Source: Azospirillum sp. TSO35-2 (GTDB lineage: Bacteria; Pseudomonadota; Alphaproteobacteria; Azospirillales; Azospirillaceae). From it: a stretch of DNA of 64,000 nucleotides. Below, piece by piece: positions 16,657 through 24,716 of this stretch. Positions within the stretch are counted from its first letter, which is position 1. Each line of letters opens with the position of its first letter. The notes under the pieces are model-generated. The model saw nothing but the letters and a program-made list of their open reading frames with translations. It was not told the origin of the DNA and did not search any database. The stretch is from contig NZ_LGRA01000022.1 in NCBI RefSeq assembly GCF_003116095.1, positions 5,440-69,439 on the forward strand, in the 5' to 3' direction. The translations under genes were made by a program, and so were the position numbers.

Positions 16657-16685
16657 TTGAAACTTCCCGCCCGCCCGCGTATAAG
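16657..16685 (+). promoter_or_regulatory. Sigma-70 promoter of rpmI-rplT-pheST
   Basis: TTGAAA (16657-16662) and TATAAG (16680-16685) are separated by exactly 17 bases. Transcription should start near 16692, leaving a leader of roughly 90 bases before the rpmI ATG. Confidence 0.7.
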
Positions 16686-16715
16686 CCCAGCCTTCCACGG
16701 GCGGCGAGGCTGGGC
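16685..16715 (+). promoter_or_regulatory. Leader hairpin of the ribosomal protein operon
   Basis: GCCCAGCCT (16685-16693) pairs perfectly with AGGCTGGGC (16707-16715) around a 13-base loop, at the predicted 5' end of the rpmI mRNA. Ribosomal protein operons containing L20 are often feedback-controlled through leader RNA; this hairpin is a candidate, though it fits no leader family I can name, and its left arm overlaps the predicted start site. Confidence 0.4.
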
Positions 16716-16779
16716 CGGAAGGCTCAGGGCATGCCCAACCGTCCCTGGAAATTCGCCTCATTTCCTCTAGGAAACGAAA

Positions 16780-16980
16780 ATGCCCAAGCTGAAGACGAAG
16801 AGCGGCGCCAAGAAGCGCTTCAAGGTGACCGCCACGGGTAAGGTCCGCGCTCAGGCCGCCTACAAGCGCCACTGCCTGGAACAGAAGTCCCCGAACATGA
16901 AGCGCAACGCGCGCGGCATGATGACCCTGTGCGATTCGAACGCCCGCACGGTGCTGAAGAACTGGCTGCGCAACGCCTGA
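16780..16980 (+). CDS. rpmI: 50S ribosomal protein L35
   Basis: A 66-residue ribosomal protein of the large subunit. It begins with the invariant MPKLKTKSGAKKRFKVTATG pattern and is highly basic throughout, ending in VLKNWLRNA. It starts the operon rpmI-rplT-pheS-pheT; infC, which precedes rpmI in many bacteria, is absent, and a dedicated promoter lies upstream. rplT follows after 35 bases. Confidence 0.98.
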   Translation: MPKLKTKSGAKKRFKVTATGKVRAQAAYKRHCLEQKSPNMKRNARGMMTLCDSNARTVLKNWLRNA

Positions 16981-17015
16981 TCTCGGCACACTCATAATTT
17001 CGAAGGACCTGAACC

Positions 17016-17387
17016 ATGGCTCGTGTTAAGCGCGGCGTCACGACGCACGCCCGTCACCGCAAGATCCTGAAGCTCGCCAAGGGCTACCGGGGTCGCAACT
17101 CCAAGAATTTCCGCATTGCGATCGAGAAGGTCGAAAAGGCGCTTCGTTACGCCTACCGCGACCGTCGCAACAAGAAGCGCGATTTCCGCGGCCTGTGGAT
17201 CCAGCGCATCAACGCCGGCGTCCGGCAGTACGGCCTGACCTACTCGCGCTTCATCAACGGCATCAAGATGGCCGGCATCGAGATCGACCGCAAGGTCCTG
17301 TCCGATCTGGCCGCGCGCGAGCCGGAGGCCTTCAAGACCCTGGTGGACAAGGCCCAGGCCGCGCTCGCCTCCAAGGCCGCCGCGTAA
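17016..17387 (+). CDS. rplT: 50S ribosomal protein L20
   Basis: A 123-residue ribosomal protein that binds 23S rRNA early in large-subunit assembly. The long basic N-terminal helix starts MARVKRGVTTHARHRKILKL, and the globular part holds LWIQRINAGVRQYGLTYSRF. In other bacteria L20 represses its own operon through mRNA binding. It is followed after about 60 bases by an intrinsic terminator, before pheS. Confidence 0.98.
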   Translation: MARVKRGVTTHARHRKILKLAKGYRGRNSKNFRIAIEKVEKALRYAYRDRRNKKRDFRGLWIQRINAGVRQYGLTYSRFINGIKMAGIEIDRKVLSDLAAREPEAFKTLVDKAQAALASKAAA

Positions 17388-17446
17388 CGCGCCTTGCGTT
17401 TCCTGTCATAAGGGAACGCTTGCCGTCACGGCGTCAGTTGTACGAG

Positions 17447-17480
17447 AAGGGAGCCGGGCCGCTGGGCCGGCTCCCTTTTT
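17447..17480 (+). terminator. Intrinsic terminator/attenuator between rplT and pheS
   Basis: GGGAGCCGG (17449-17457) pairs with CCGGCTCCC (17467-17475) around a 9-base loop and is followed by five T residues. It lies 49 bases before pheS. It could end the ribosomal transcript or partly attenuate pheST; no phenylalanine-rich leader peptide is visible. Confidence 0.8.
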
Positions 17481-17528
17481 CGTTTCCGCCCATTCTCTTC
17501 ACGTCCCCTCGCTTTGCCGGGAACCGCC

Positions 17529-18611
17529 ATGCTCGACGCGCTGAAAGACGAACTTCTGTCGCAGGTCAACGCCGCCGCCGACCTTTCGGCGCTGGACGAG
17601 GTGCGGGTGTCCGCGCTCGGCAAGAAGGGGCGCATCACCGGCTTCATGAAGGAGCTGGGGAACCTCACGCCCGACGAGCGCAAGGAGCGCGGTCAGGCGC
17701 TGAACGCGCTGAAGGACGAGATCGCCGCCGCCATCGACGCGCGCAAGGCCGACCTCGCCGCCGCCCACCTGCGGGCGCGGCTGGAGGCGGAGCGCGTCGA
17801 CGTCACCCTGCCGGTCCGCCCGGAGACGGAGGGGCGCATCCACCCCATCACCCAGACGATGGACGAGATGATCGCCATCTTCGCCGAGATGGGCTTCTCG
17901 GTCGCCGAAGGGCCGGACATCGAGGATGATTTCCACAACTTCACCGCCCTGAACTTCCCGCCCGGCCACCCGGCGCGCGACATGCACGACACCTTCTATC
18001 TGCCGGATGCCCGTTCGGAAGATGGGGCGGACAAGAAGATGCTGCTGCGCACCCACACCAGCCCGGTGCAGGTCCGCACCATGCTGAACAACAAGCCGCC
18101 GATCCGCATCATCGCGCCGGGGCGGACCTACCGCTCCGACTACGACATGACCCACACCCCGATGTTCCACCAGATCGAGGGGCTGGTCATCGACGAGGCG
18201 ACCAACATGGGGCACCTGAAGGGCTGCCTCGTCGAGTTCTGCCGCGCCTTCTTCGATGTGGACGACCTGCCGCTGCGCTTCCGCCCCAGCTTCTTCCCCT
18301 TCACCGAACCCTCGGCGGAGGTCGACATCGGCTGTTCGCGCAAGGGCGGCGAGCTGAAGCTGGGCAATTACGGCGACTGGCTGGAGATCCTCGGCTGCGG
18401 CATGGTGCACCCCAACGTGCTGGAAGCCTGCGGCATCGACAGCACCCGCTACCAGGGCTTCGCCTTCGGCATGGGGGTGGAGCGCGTCGCGATGCTGAAA
18501 TACGGCATCCCCGACCTGCGCACCTTCTTCGACGCCGATCTGCGCTGGCTGAAGCATTACGGCTTCGTGCCCCTCGACATTCCCAACATCGCTCAAGGCC
18601 TGACGCGCTAA
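17529..18611 (+). CDS. pheS: Phenylalanine-tRNA ligase subunit alpha
   Basis: A 360-residue class II aminoacyl-tRNA synthetase subunit that forms an (alpha-beta)2 tetramer with PheT and charges tRNA-Phe. The N-terminal coiled coil (about residues 1-95) binds tRNA. Motif 2 is in RTYRSDYDMTHTPMFHQIEG, and motif 3 in the FAFGMGVERVAMLKYGIPDL region near the C-terminus; FTEPSAEVDIGC is also typical. The ATG at 17529 is chosen because it gives the normal N-terminus MLDALKDELL. pheT follows after 12 bases. Confidence 0.98.
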   Translation: MLDALKDELLSQVNAAADLSALDEVRVSALGKKGRITGFMKELGNLTPDERKERGQALNALKDEIAAAIDARKADLAAAHLRARLEAERVDVTLPVRPETEGRIHPITQTMDEMIAIFAEMGFSVAEGPDIEDDFHNFTALNFPPGHPARDMHDTFYLPDARSEDGADKKMLLRTHTSPVQVRTMLNNKPPIRIIAPGRTYRSDYDMTHTPMFHQIEGLVIDEATNMGHLKGCLVEFCRAFFDVDDLPLRFRPSFFPFTEPSAEVDIGCSRKGGELKLGNYGDWLEILGCGMVHPNVLEACGIDSTRYQGFAFGMGVERVAMLKYGIPDLRTFFDADLRWLKHYGFVPLDIPNIAQGLTR

Positions 18612-18623
18612 GGAGTCGGACTC

Positions 18624-21035
18624 ATGAAGTTCACGCTGTCCTGGCTGAAGGACCATCTGGAGACCGACGCTTCGCTCGACCAGATCACGGAAAAGCTGAC
18701 CGCCCTCGGCCTCGAGGTGGAGGGGGTGCATGACCGGTCGAAGGAGCTGGCGCCCTTCCGCGTCGCCGAGGTGGTGTCGGCCGAAAAGCACCCGGACGCC
18801 GACAAGCTGCGCGTGCTGATGGTCAACACCGGCGAGCGGACCCTGCAGGTCGTCTGCGGCGCCCCCAACGCCCGCGCCGGCATGAAGGGCGTGTTCGCGT
18901 CGGAAGGCGCCTACATCCCCGGCTCAGACATCACGCTGAAGAAGGGCGTCATCCGCGGCGTCGAGTCGAACGGCATGATGTGCTCCAAGCGCGAGCTGAA
19001 GCTGTCCGACGAGCATGACGGCATCATCGAGCTGCCGGCCGACGCTCCCGTCGGCGCCAGCTTCGCCGATTATGCCGGGCTGAACGACCCGGTCATCGAC
19101 ATCAACCTGACGCCCGACCGCGCCGATTGCGCCGGGGTGCGCGGCATCGCCCGCGACCTTGCCGCCGCCGGGATGGGCCGGCTGAAGCCGCTGACCGAGG
19201 GCCACCTGAACGCCGCCCCGGTCGAGGGCCGCTTCGCCAGCCCGATCGGCGTCTCCATCGCGGCGCCCGAGGCCTGCCCGCTGTTCGTCGGCCGCTTCAT
19301 CCGCGGCGTGAAGAACGGCCCGTCGCCGCAGTGGCTGCAGGACAAGCTGCTGTCGATCGGCCTGCGCCCGATCTCGGCGCTGGTCGACATCACCAACTAC
19401 CTGACCTTCGACGCCGCCCGCCCGCTGCACGTCTTCGACGCCGACACCGTCAAGGGCAACATCACCGTCCGGCTGGGCCGCGAGGGCGAGACGCTGGCGG
19501 CGCTGAACGGCAAGGAGTACGCGCTGGACGGCGCCATGACCGTGGTCGCCGACGACGAACGGGCGGAGGCGCTGGCCGGCATCGTCGGCGGCGAGCCGAC
19601 CGGCTGCACCGAGACGACGGTCAACGTCTTCGTCGAGGCCGCCCTGTTCGACCCGGTGCGCACGGCGCAGACCGGCCGCCGCCTCGGCATCGACTCGGAC
19701 GCCCGCTACCGCTTCGAGCGCGGCGTCGATCCGGCCGCGGTCGTCACCGGCATGGAACGCGCCACCCGCCTGATCCTGGATCTCTGCGGCGGCGAGCCGT
19801 CGGAGCTGGTGGTTGCCGGGGCCGAGCCCGACTGGACGCGCACCCTGACCCTGCGTCCGGGCCGCGTCGCCGCGCTGGGCGGCGTCGAGCTGCCGCAGGA
19901 CCGGCAGGTCCAAATCCTGATGGACCTCGGCTTCACCGTCGACGGCGAGGATGAGGACGGCCGGCTGCGCGTCGGCATCCCGTCCTGGCGCGCCGATGTC
20001 CAGGGCGAGGCCGATCTGGTGGAGGAGGTGCTGCGCGTCCACGGCTTCGACGCCATCCCGGCGACGCCGCTGCCGCGTGAGACGGTGCTGACCCGCACGG
20101 CGTTGACGCTGAAGCAGCGCCGCGTCGCGCTGGCCAAGCGCACGCTGGCCGCCCGCGGCCTGTCGGAGGCGGTGACCTGGTCCTTCCTGGCCGGTCCGGT
20201 CGCCGAGCTGTTCGGCGCGACGGAGCCCGGCCTGCGGCTGGTCAACCCGATCAGCAGCGACCTGGACGTCATGCGCCCGTCGATCCTGCCGAACCTGATC
20301 CAGGCCGCCGGCCGCAACGCCGACCGCGGCTTTGCCGACGTGCGGCTGTTCGAGGTCGGCGCCGCCTTCCGCACCCCGGCCCCCGATGGGCAGGACACGG
20401 TCGCCGCCGGCATCCGCGCCGGGGCCGCCGTGCCGCGCCACTGGGCGGAGAAGGCGCGCGGCGTCGACGTGTTCGACGCCAAGGCCGACGCGCTGGCGGT
20501 TCTGGAGTCGGTCGGCGCCCCGGCCGCCAACCTGCAGGTCACCACCGACGCGCCGGGCTGGTACCACCCCGGCCGCTCCGGCGTGCTGCGGCTCGGCCCC
20601 ACGGTGATGGCGCGCTTCGGCGAGATCCACCCGTCGGTGCTGGAGACGCTGGGCGTCAAGGGGCCGGTCGTCGGCTTCGAGGTGATGCTGGACGCCGTGC
20701 CGCTGCCCAAGAAGAAGGCGGGCACCGCCAAGCCGATGGTCCAGCTCGCCTCCTTCCAGCCGGTGGAGCGCGACTTCGCCTTCGTCGTCGACCGCAAGGT
20801 GGAGGCCGACAAGATCCTCCGCGCGGTGAAGGGGGCCGACAAGGCGCTGGTCAAGGACGTGACCGTCTTCGACGTCTACGAAGGGCCGGGCGTGGGCGAG
20901 GGGCGGAAGTCGATCGCCGTGTCGGTGACCTACCAGCCGACCACCGCGACCCTGACCGACGAGGCGATCGAGCTGACCGGCCAGAAGATCGTCGCCGCCG
21001 TGGTCAAGGCCACCGGGGGTGCGCTCCGCGCCTGA
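18624..21035 (+). CDS. pheT: Phenylalanine-tRNA ligase subunit beta
   Basis: An 803-residue beta subunit of phenylalanyl-tRNA synthetase. From the N-terminus: MKFTLSWLKDHL, an OB-fold tRNA-binding domain at about residues 40-150 (HPDADKLRVLMVNTGE, QVVCGAPNARAG), the B3/B4 editing domain at about 210-390 (LVDITNYLTFDAARPLHVFD), B5 at about 400-475, the catalytic-like core, and a C-terminal ferredoxin-like anticodon-binding domain at about 708-800 (PVERDFAFVVDRKVEADKIL). The editing domain hydrolyses Tyr-tRNA-Phe. It ends with a strong terminator at 21079-21107. Confidence 0.98.
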   Translation: MKFTLSWLKDHLETDASLDQITEKLTALGLEVEGVHDRSKELAPFRVAEVVSAEKHPDADKLRVLMVNTGERTLQVVCGAPNARAGMKGVFASEGAYIPGSDITLKKGVIRGVESNGMMCSKRELKLSDEHDGIIELPADAPVGASFADYAGLNDPVIDINLTPDRADCAGVRGIARDLAAAGMGRLKPLTEGHLNAAPVEGRFASPIGVSIAAPEACPLFVGRFIRGVKNGPSPQWLQDKLLSIGLRPISALVDITNYLTFDAARPLHVFDADTVKGNITVRLGREGETLAALNGKEYALDGAMTVVADDERAEALAGIVGGEPTGCTETTVNVFVEAALFDPVRTAQTGRRLGIDSDARYRFERGVDPAAVVTGMERATRLILDLCGGEPSELVVAGAEPDWTRTLTLRPGRVAALGGVELPQDRQVQILMDLGFTVDGEDEDGRLRVGIPSWRADVQGEADLVEEVLRVHGFDAIPATPLPRETVLTRTALTLKQRRVALAKRTLAARGLSEAVTWSFLAGPVAELFGATEPGLRLVNPISSDLDVMRPSILPNLIQAAGRNADRGFADVRLFEVGAAFRTPAPDGQDTVAAGIRAGAAVPRHWAEKARGVDVFDAKADALAVLESVGAPAANLQVTTDAPGWYHPGRSGVLRLGPTVMARFGEIHPSVLETLGVKGPVVGFEVMLDAVPLPKKKAGTAKPMVQLASFQPVERDFAFVVDRKVEADKILRAVKGADKALVKDVTVFDVYEGPGVGEGRKSIAVSVTYQPTTATLTDEAIELTGQKIVAAVVKATGGALRA

Positions 21036-21078
21036 CGGCACGGGACGCATCGACGGCTGTCGCGCGTCCTTTCGGTGG

Positions 21079-21107
21079 AAAACCCCCGCTTCGGCGGGGG
21101 TTTTTTT
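21079..21107 (+). terminator. Rho-independent terminator of the pheT operon
   Basis: AACCCCCGC-TTCG-GCGGGGGTT with a stable TTCG tetraloop and a run of seven T residues, 43 bases after the pheT stop. Confidence 0.95.
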
Positions 21108-21140
21108 GTTGGCGCGGCACAGGCGGGGATGGTGGCTGTG

Positions 21141-21163
21141 GCGATAATCATATGATGAATCGC
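21141..21163. promoter_or_regulatory. Nested palindrome upstream of a receiver gene
   Basis: The core ATCATATGAT (21147-21156) is a perfect palindrome and is flanked by GCGAT (21141-21145) and ATCGC (21159-21163), giving an imperfect 23-base dyad in AT-rich DNA. A candidate operator. Confidence 0.35.
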
Positions 21164-21395
21164 TGATTGAACGGGTTTGAGTGCATCCGCTAAGGGAAAA
21201 TTCTGGTACTCTTTGTTGCAAATCACTGTTTGACGGCACCGCATCGTTAGGTGGAAAGATCAGGTGCCGGGTTGGTTTGTTTCTCCAGGGTATCCCGGTC
21301 TTGTCGATGTCACCGGCAGAGCACAGGCCACGCTGCGATTGCCTTGGCGTGTTCGGCAAAACTCAAGGCGCTGTGAACCAAGCGGGGAAAGACCA

Positions 21396-21809
21396 ATGGC
21401 TGAGCCAGCTAACGATTCGACAACGGGGCAGGGCGCGGAAAAGCCACTGATCATTGTGGTGGACGATGACCGCTCGATTGTGGAGGGGCTGGCCATCCTG
21501 CTGGACGGTTGGGGGTACGAGGTGGTGACGGCGTTGAGCGCCGCCGCGCTGGAGCAGCGGCTGGAGAGCATCACCCGGCCGCCGAACCTGATCATCGCCG
21601 ACCATTACCTGCCGGCCGGCCGCACCGGCCGCGATGTGGTGGAGCGGCTGCGCGCCGTGACCGGCCAGGACATCCCGGCGATCATCCTGACCGGCGACAC
21701 CACGCCGGAACGCCGGGACGAGGCCCAATTGCTGGGCTGCCAATTGCTGCTGAAGCCGGTCCAGGTCGGGCCGCTGCGCGAGGCGGTCGAGGCGCTGTCA
21801 CGCCCCTGA
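21396..21809 (+). CDS. Single-domain response regulator (receiver)
   Basis: A 137-residue CheY-like protein made of one receiver domain (about residues 17-135). The acidic pocket is in IIVVDDDRSIVEG, the phospho-acceptor Asp in LIIADHYLPAGRTG, the Thr in IILTGDT, and the Lys in LLLKPVQ, so it should be phosphorylatable. There is no output domain. The sequence resembles receiver domains attached to hybrid kinases. The ATG at 21396 has a GGGGAAAG ribosome-binding site; the longer frame upstream lacks receiver sequence. It converges with the HD-GYP regulator, 39 bases apart; a functional link is only suggested by position. Confidence 0.9.
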   Translation: MAEPANDSTTGQGAEKPLIIVVDDDRSIVEGLAILLDGWGYEVVTALSAAALEQRLESITRPPNLIIADHYLPAGRTGRDVVERLRAVTGQDIPAIILTGDTTPERRDEAQLLGCQLLLKPVQVGPLREAVEALSRP

Positions 21810-21848
21810 CGGTCCGCCGTTCCGGCCCGAACCGCCCCTGGGGGCGCA

Positions 21849-23690
21849 TCATCGCCCCGAGCGGTCGAGCGTGCCGATCTCCGGCGCCACCGCCAGGAAA
21901 GCCTCGACCACCACCGGGTCGAAGCGCAGCCCGGCCAGGCGCCTGATCTCCGCAACCGCCCCGTCATGCCCCAGCGCCGCCCGGTAGGGCCGGTCGCGCG
22001 TCATCGCGTCATAGGCGTCGGCCACCGCGACGATGCGGGCGCACAGCGGGATCGCCGCGCCGGTGCGGCCGTCGGGATAGCCGGTGCCGTCCCAGTTCTC
22101 GTGATGCCACCGCGCCACCGCGGCGCCCAGATGCAGGTGGGTCGGGCCGTCGGCGAGGTGGCTCGCCTGATTCAGCAGGGTGGCGCCGGCCACCGTGTGG
22201 CCCTGCATCGCCGCGCGTTCCGCCGGGTCGAGCGGACCGGGCTTGGCCAGGATCGCCGGGTTGACCGTGGCGTTGCCGATGTCGTGCAGGATCGCCGCCA
22301 GCCCGATGATCTCCAGGAAGGATTCGTCGAGCGACTCGGGGAAGCGGCCGTCGGCGTGGAGGCGGCGCGCGATCCGCTCGGTCACCGCGGCGATGCGCAG
22401 CGAGCGGCTGAATGCCCCCTCGCCCGCCGGGTCGCCGCCGGGCGCCTCCGGCAGCACGGCGCCGGGGCCGCGCTCCGCCAGGTCGGCCAGCGCCGCCAGC
22501 GTGCCCTCCTGCGCGCGGTAGAGCTGTTCGTAATGGTGCAGATTGTCGAAGCCGACCGAGATCTTGCCGCAGAACACCTCGATCAGCTTGCGGTCGAGGT
22601 CGGACAGCGGCCGGTCGGACCGCAGGTAGACCACCGTCTCGCGGTCGTTGGGCACCCGGATGTAGAGCGTGCAATGGTCGCCGGCGTAATGGTTCGCCCG
22701 CTGTTCCAGGCAGGCGGTCACCGCGGCCAGCACCGGCGGATCGACATGATCGGCGGCGGGTTCGTTGATCAGAGTCTCGAACCGTCCCGACCCGGCCAGC
22801 ACATACAGCCCATCGGCGGCCGGTGGGGCGGCGGGGGGCGAATCGCCGCGGGAGCCGCCGCAACCGCCGCCGTGGGGGCCGCGCTGCACGCACAGGATGG
22901 CGTCCGGCCCGACGCCCAGCAGGCCGGACAGCTGGGTCAGCACCCCGGCGGCGAACAGCTTCATCGAGCGGGTGCGGAACAGCGACGACGACGCCTCGAT
23001 GATCTTTTCCAGGCCGCGGCGGTTGGCGTCGATCGCCATGATGTCCTCGTAGGACCGCAGCGCCGCGACCGTGGTGGTGAAGAGCTGCTGGGCGGTCAGC
23101 TGCGTCTTCGCCTTGTAGTCGTTGATGTCGTAGTCGAGGATGACCGCCCGTTCCGGCGCCTGTCCCGGCTGGCCGGTGCGCAGGATGATGCGGACGTTGC
23201 GGTTCTCCAGCTCCTCGCGGATGTGGTGGACCAGCCGGAGCCCGGCATCCTCCGTCTCCATCACCACGTCCAGCAGGATCAGCGCGATGTCGGTCTCGCG
23301 CGCCAGGATCGCCCGCGCCTCCGCCGCCGAATGGGCGGACAGGAAGCGCGCCTTGCGCCCCTTGTAGGCGAAGTCGGACAGCACGAGCTTGGTGATGGAA
23401 TGCACCTCCGGCTCGTCGTCGACGATCAGCATGGTCCAGCGGTTGCCGGACGTGCCGCCGGAGGTGTCGTTGTCGTTGCAGGCCTCGCCGCCGGGCCCCG
23501 GACTGCCGCCCGAGCCCACCCCCGGTCCGGTGGCCGGCTCGTCGTCTTCGAAGAACACCAGATCCTGGTCGCCATCCCGGTGGTCGCCGGCGCCGCCCCC
23601 GCCGTCCGGCAACGGCGTGTTCTGCGGCACGTCCTGCGGCGGAGTCTGCGGCAGAGGCTGCGGCGGTCCGGGAGGGGCGGTGTCGGTCAT
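21849..23690 (-). CDS. Response regulator with DUF3369 and HD-GYP domain
   Basis: A 613-residue putative cyclic-di-GMP phosphodiesterase. A Pro/Gly/Asp-rich, low-complexity N-terminus (about residues 1-80) precedes a receiver domain (about 84-215; DDEPEV pocket, phospho-Asp in ILLDVVMETEDAG, Lys in NDYKAKTQL). DUF3369, a GAF-like sensor, covers about 225-385. The HD-GYP domain is about 420-600, with LHDIGNATVN, GHTVAGATLL, RWHHENWDGTGYPDG and VAVADAYDAMTRDRPYR. The metal ligands and GYP motif are present, but the usual Lys of HDIGK is Asn, so activity may be altered. No cognate kinase is adjacent. Confidence 0.9.
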   Translation of the reverse strand: MTDTAPPGPPQPLPQTPPQDVPQNTPLPDGGGGAGDHRDGDQDLVFFEDDEPATGPGVGSGGSPGPGGEACNDNDTSGGTSGNRWTMLIVDDEPEVHSITKLVLSDFAYKGRKARFLSAHSAAEARAILARETDIALILLDVVMETEDAGLRLVHHIREELENRNVRIILRTGQPGQAPERAVILDYDINDYKAKTQLTAQQLFTTTVAALRSYEDIMAIDANRRGLEKIIEASSSLFRTRSMKLFAAGVLTQLSGLLGVGPDAILCVQRGPHGGGCGGSRGDSPPAAPPAADGLYVLAGSGRFETLINEPAADHVDPPVLAAVTACLEQRANHYAGDHCTLYIRVPNDRETVVYLRSDRPLSDLDRKLIEVFCGKISVGFDNLHHYEQLYRAQEGTLAALADLAERGPGAVLPEAPGGDPAGEGAFSRSLRIAAVTERIARRLHADGRFPESLDESFLEIIGLAAILHDIGNATVNPAILAKPGPLDPAERAAMQGHTVAGATLLNQASHLADGPTHLHLGAAVARWHHENWDGTGYPDGRTGAAIPLCARIVAVADAYDAMTRDRPYRAALGHDGAVAEIRRLAGLRFDPVVVEAFLAVAPEIGTLDRSGR

Positions 23691-23780
23691 GGCGCGTTGA
23701 TCATGGGGATGGTTTCCAAAACGGCCGGGCCGGCGGCGGACACGGCATCGGGTGGGGCGGCGATCAGAGCGTGTGGACCA

Positions 23781-24716
23781 TCAGAACGTATCCAGCTCGA
23801 TGACCGTACAATCGAGTCCGCGTTGCGCCAACGTGCCGCAGGCGGTGTCGACCTGCAACCGGGTGAAGGGCGCGACGCCCACATCATACAGCAGCCGCCC
23901 GCCGCGGAACACCGGCCAGACCATCGGCGGCAGGTCGCGGTAGGCGTTGCCGGGGCCGGTGGTGAACTCCTTCCAGGCGCGCAGCGCTTCGCTGTAGCTG
24001 ACATACTCGCCCAGCTTGACGCCATACAGCATCCCCGGCTCGACCGGCGGCATGCCCGGCAGCGGGTAGGGCGCCACCACCCCGACCAGCCCCTGCACCG
24101 GCGCCACCGCGCGGGTACCGGCGGGCAGCGCCATCGTCGCCTCGCCGTTGGCGGCGCTGATCAGCCCGACGACGTCGCCCTTGCGCAGGGTGAAGCCGCG
24201 CCGTTTGCGGTTGTCCAGGATCTCGGTGGCGGAGATCGGGGCGGCGGCCACGACATAGCCCTGGGCCGGCACCTGCGCCGCCTTGTCCCAGGCCTCGCGC
24301 GGGACGACGGCGGCGCCGCGGCTGCCGGGCGGGGCGTCGGCCGCTTTGCCGGCCGCCGGCTTCGGCGGACGCGGCCCCTCGCCGCCGACCGCCGCGCGGC
24401 CGGTGACCATCAGCGCCGGGTCGAGCGAGTCGGCGGGGACATAGCCGATCGGCTGGCCGCCGATCGCGACCTCCGTCCAATAGGTGCCGCGCGGGGTGCC
24501 CAGCGCGTTCAGCGCCTTGCCCTGCTTCAGCGTCATGACGATGCGCGCGTCCTCGCTGGGGCCGATCCGCACCTCGATGTCGCGGTTCAGCACCACCTCG
24601 CCGGTCAGCGGCGCCCCGGTGGCGACCGGGCTCTGCGCCCGCGCGGGGATGGCCGTCATGGTGCCGAGCAAGGCCAGCGCCAGCAGCAGCGGGCGGATCG
24701 GGAAGGGGTTGGTCAT
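23781..24716 (-). CDS. Exported SH3-domain protein
   Basis: A 311-residue exported protein. Residues 1-27 form a signal peptide ending ARA-Q. An SH3-like domain covers about residues 38-102 (VLNRDIEVRIGPSEDARIVM, then TYWTEVAIGGQPIGYVPAD), and a second SH3-like stretch is about 150-205 (KRRGFTLRKGDVVGLISAAN). A Pro/Lys/Gly-rich linker separates them. The C-terminus has two cysteines (TACGTL and LDCTVI) that may form a disulfide. It is probably periplasmic. Its ATG overlaps the LysR stop by four bases (ATGA), so the two genes are translationally coupled, which is unusual for a LysR gene. Confidence 0.8.
   Translation of the reverse strand: MTNPFPIRPLLLALALLGTMTAIPARAQSPVATGAPLTGEVVLNRDIEVRIGPSEDARIVMTLKQGKALNALGTPRGTYWTEVAIGGQPIGYVPADSLDPALMVTGRAAVGGEGPRPPKPAAGKAADAPPGSRGAAVVPREAWDKAAQVPAQGYVVAAAPISATEILDNRKRRGFTLRKGDVVGLISAANGEATMALPAGTRAVAPVQGLVGVVAPYPLPGMPPVEPGMLYGVKLGEYVSYSEALRAWKEFTTGPGNAYRDLPPMVWPVFRGGRLLYDVGVAPFTRLQVDTACGTLAQRGLDCTVIELDTF

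Larger units (their letters stand above)
16274..16779. other. Divergent intergenic region between ubiE and rpmI
   Basis: This 506-base gap has no credible gene. It holds two copies of an inverted-repeat element (16387-16424 and 16475-16512), a near-consensus sigma-70 promoter for rpmI (16657-16685) and a leader hairpin (16685-16715). No promoter for ubiE could be picked with confidence. Confidence 0.6.
21036..21395. other. Intergenic region between pheT and the receiver gene
   Basis: This 360-base gap contains the pheT terminator (21079-21107) and a nested palindrome (21141-21163). After that the DNA is notably less GC-rich than the genes, as expected for a promoter region of the receiver gene at 21396, but no clear -35/-10 pair is called. 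Confidence 0.5.

Noticed and set aside
17401..17528. Phenylalanine-rich attenuator leader peptide before pheS
   Set aside because: No short frame with consecutive Phe codons was found, only the terminator hairpin.
18924..21359. Minus-strand frame of 811 codons opposite pheT
   Set aside because: Shadow of pheT extended through the terminator; composition is typical of antisense frames.
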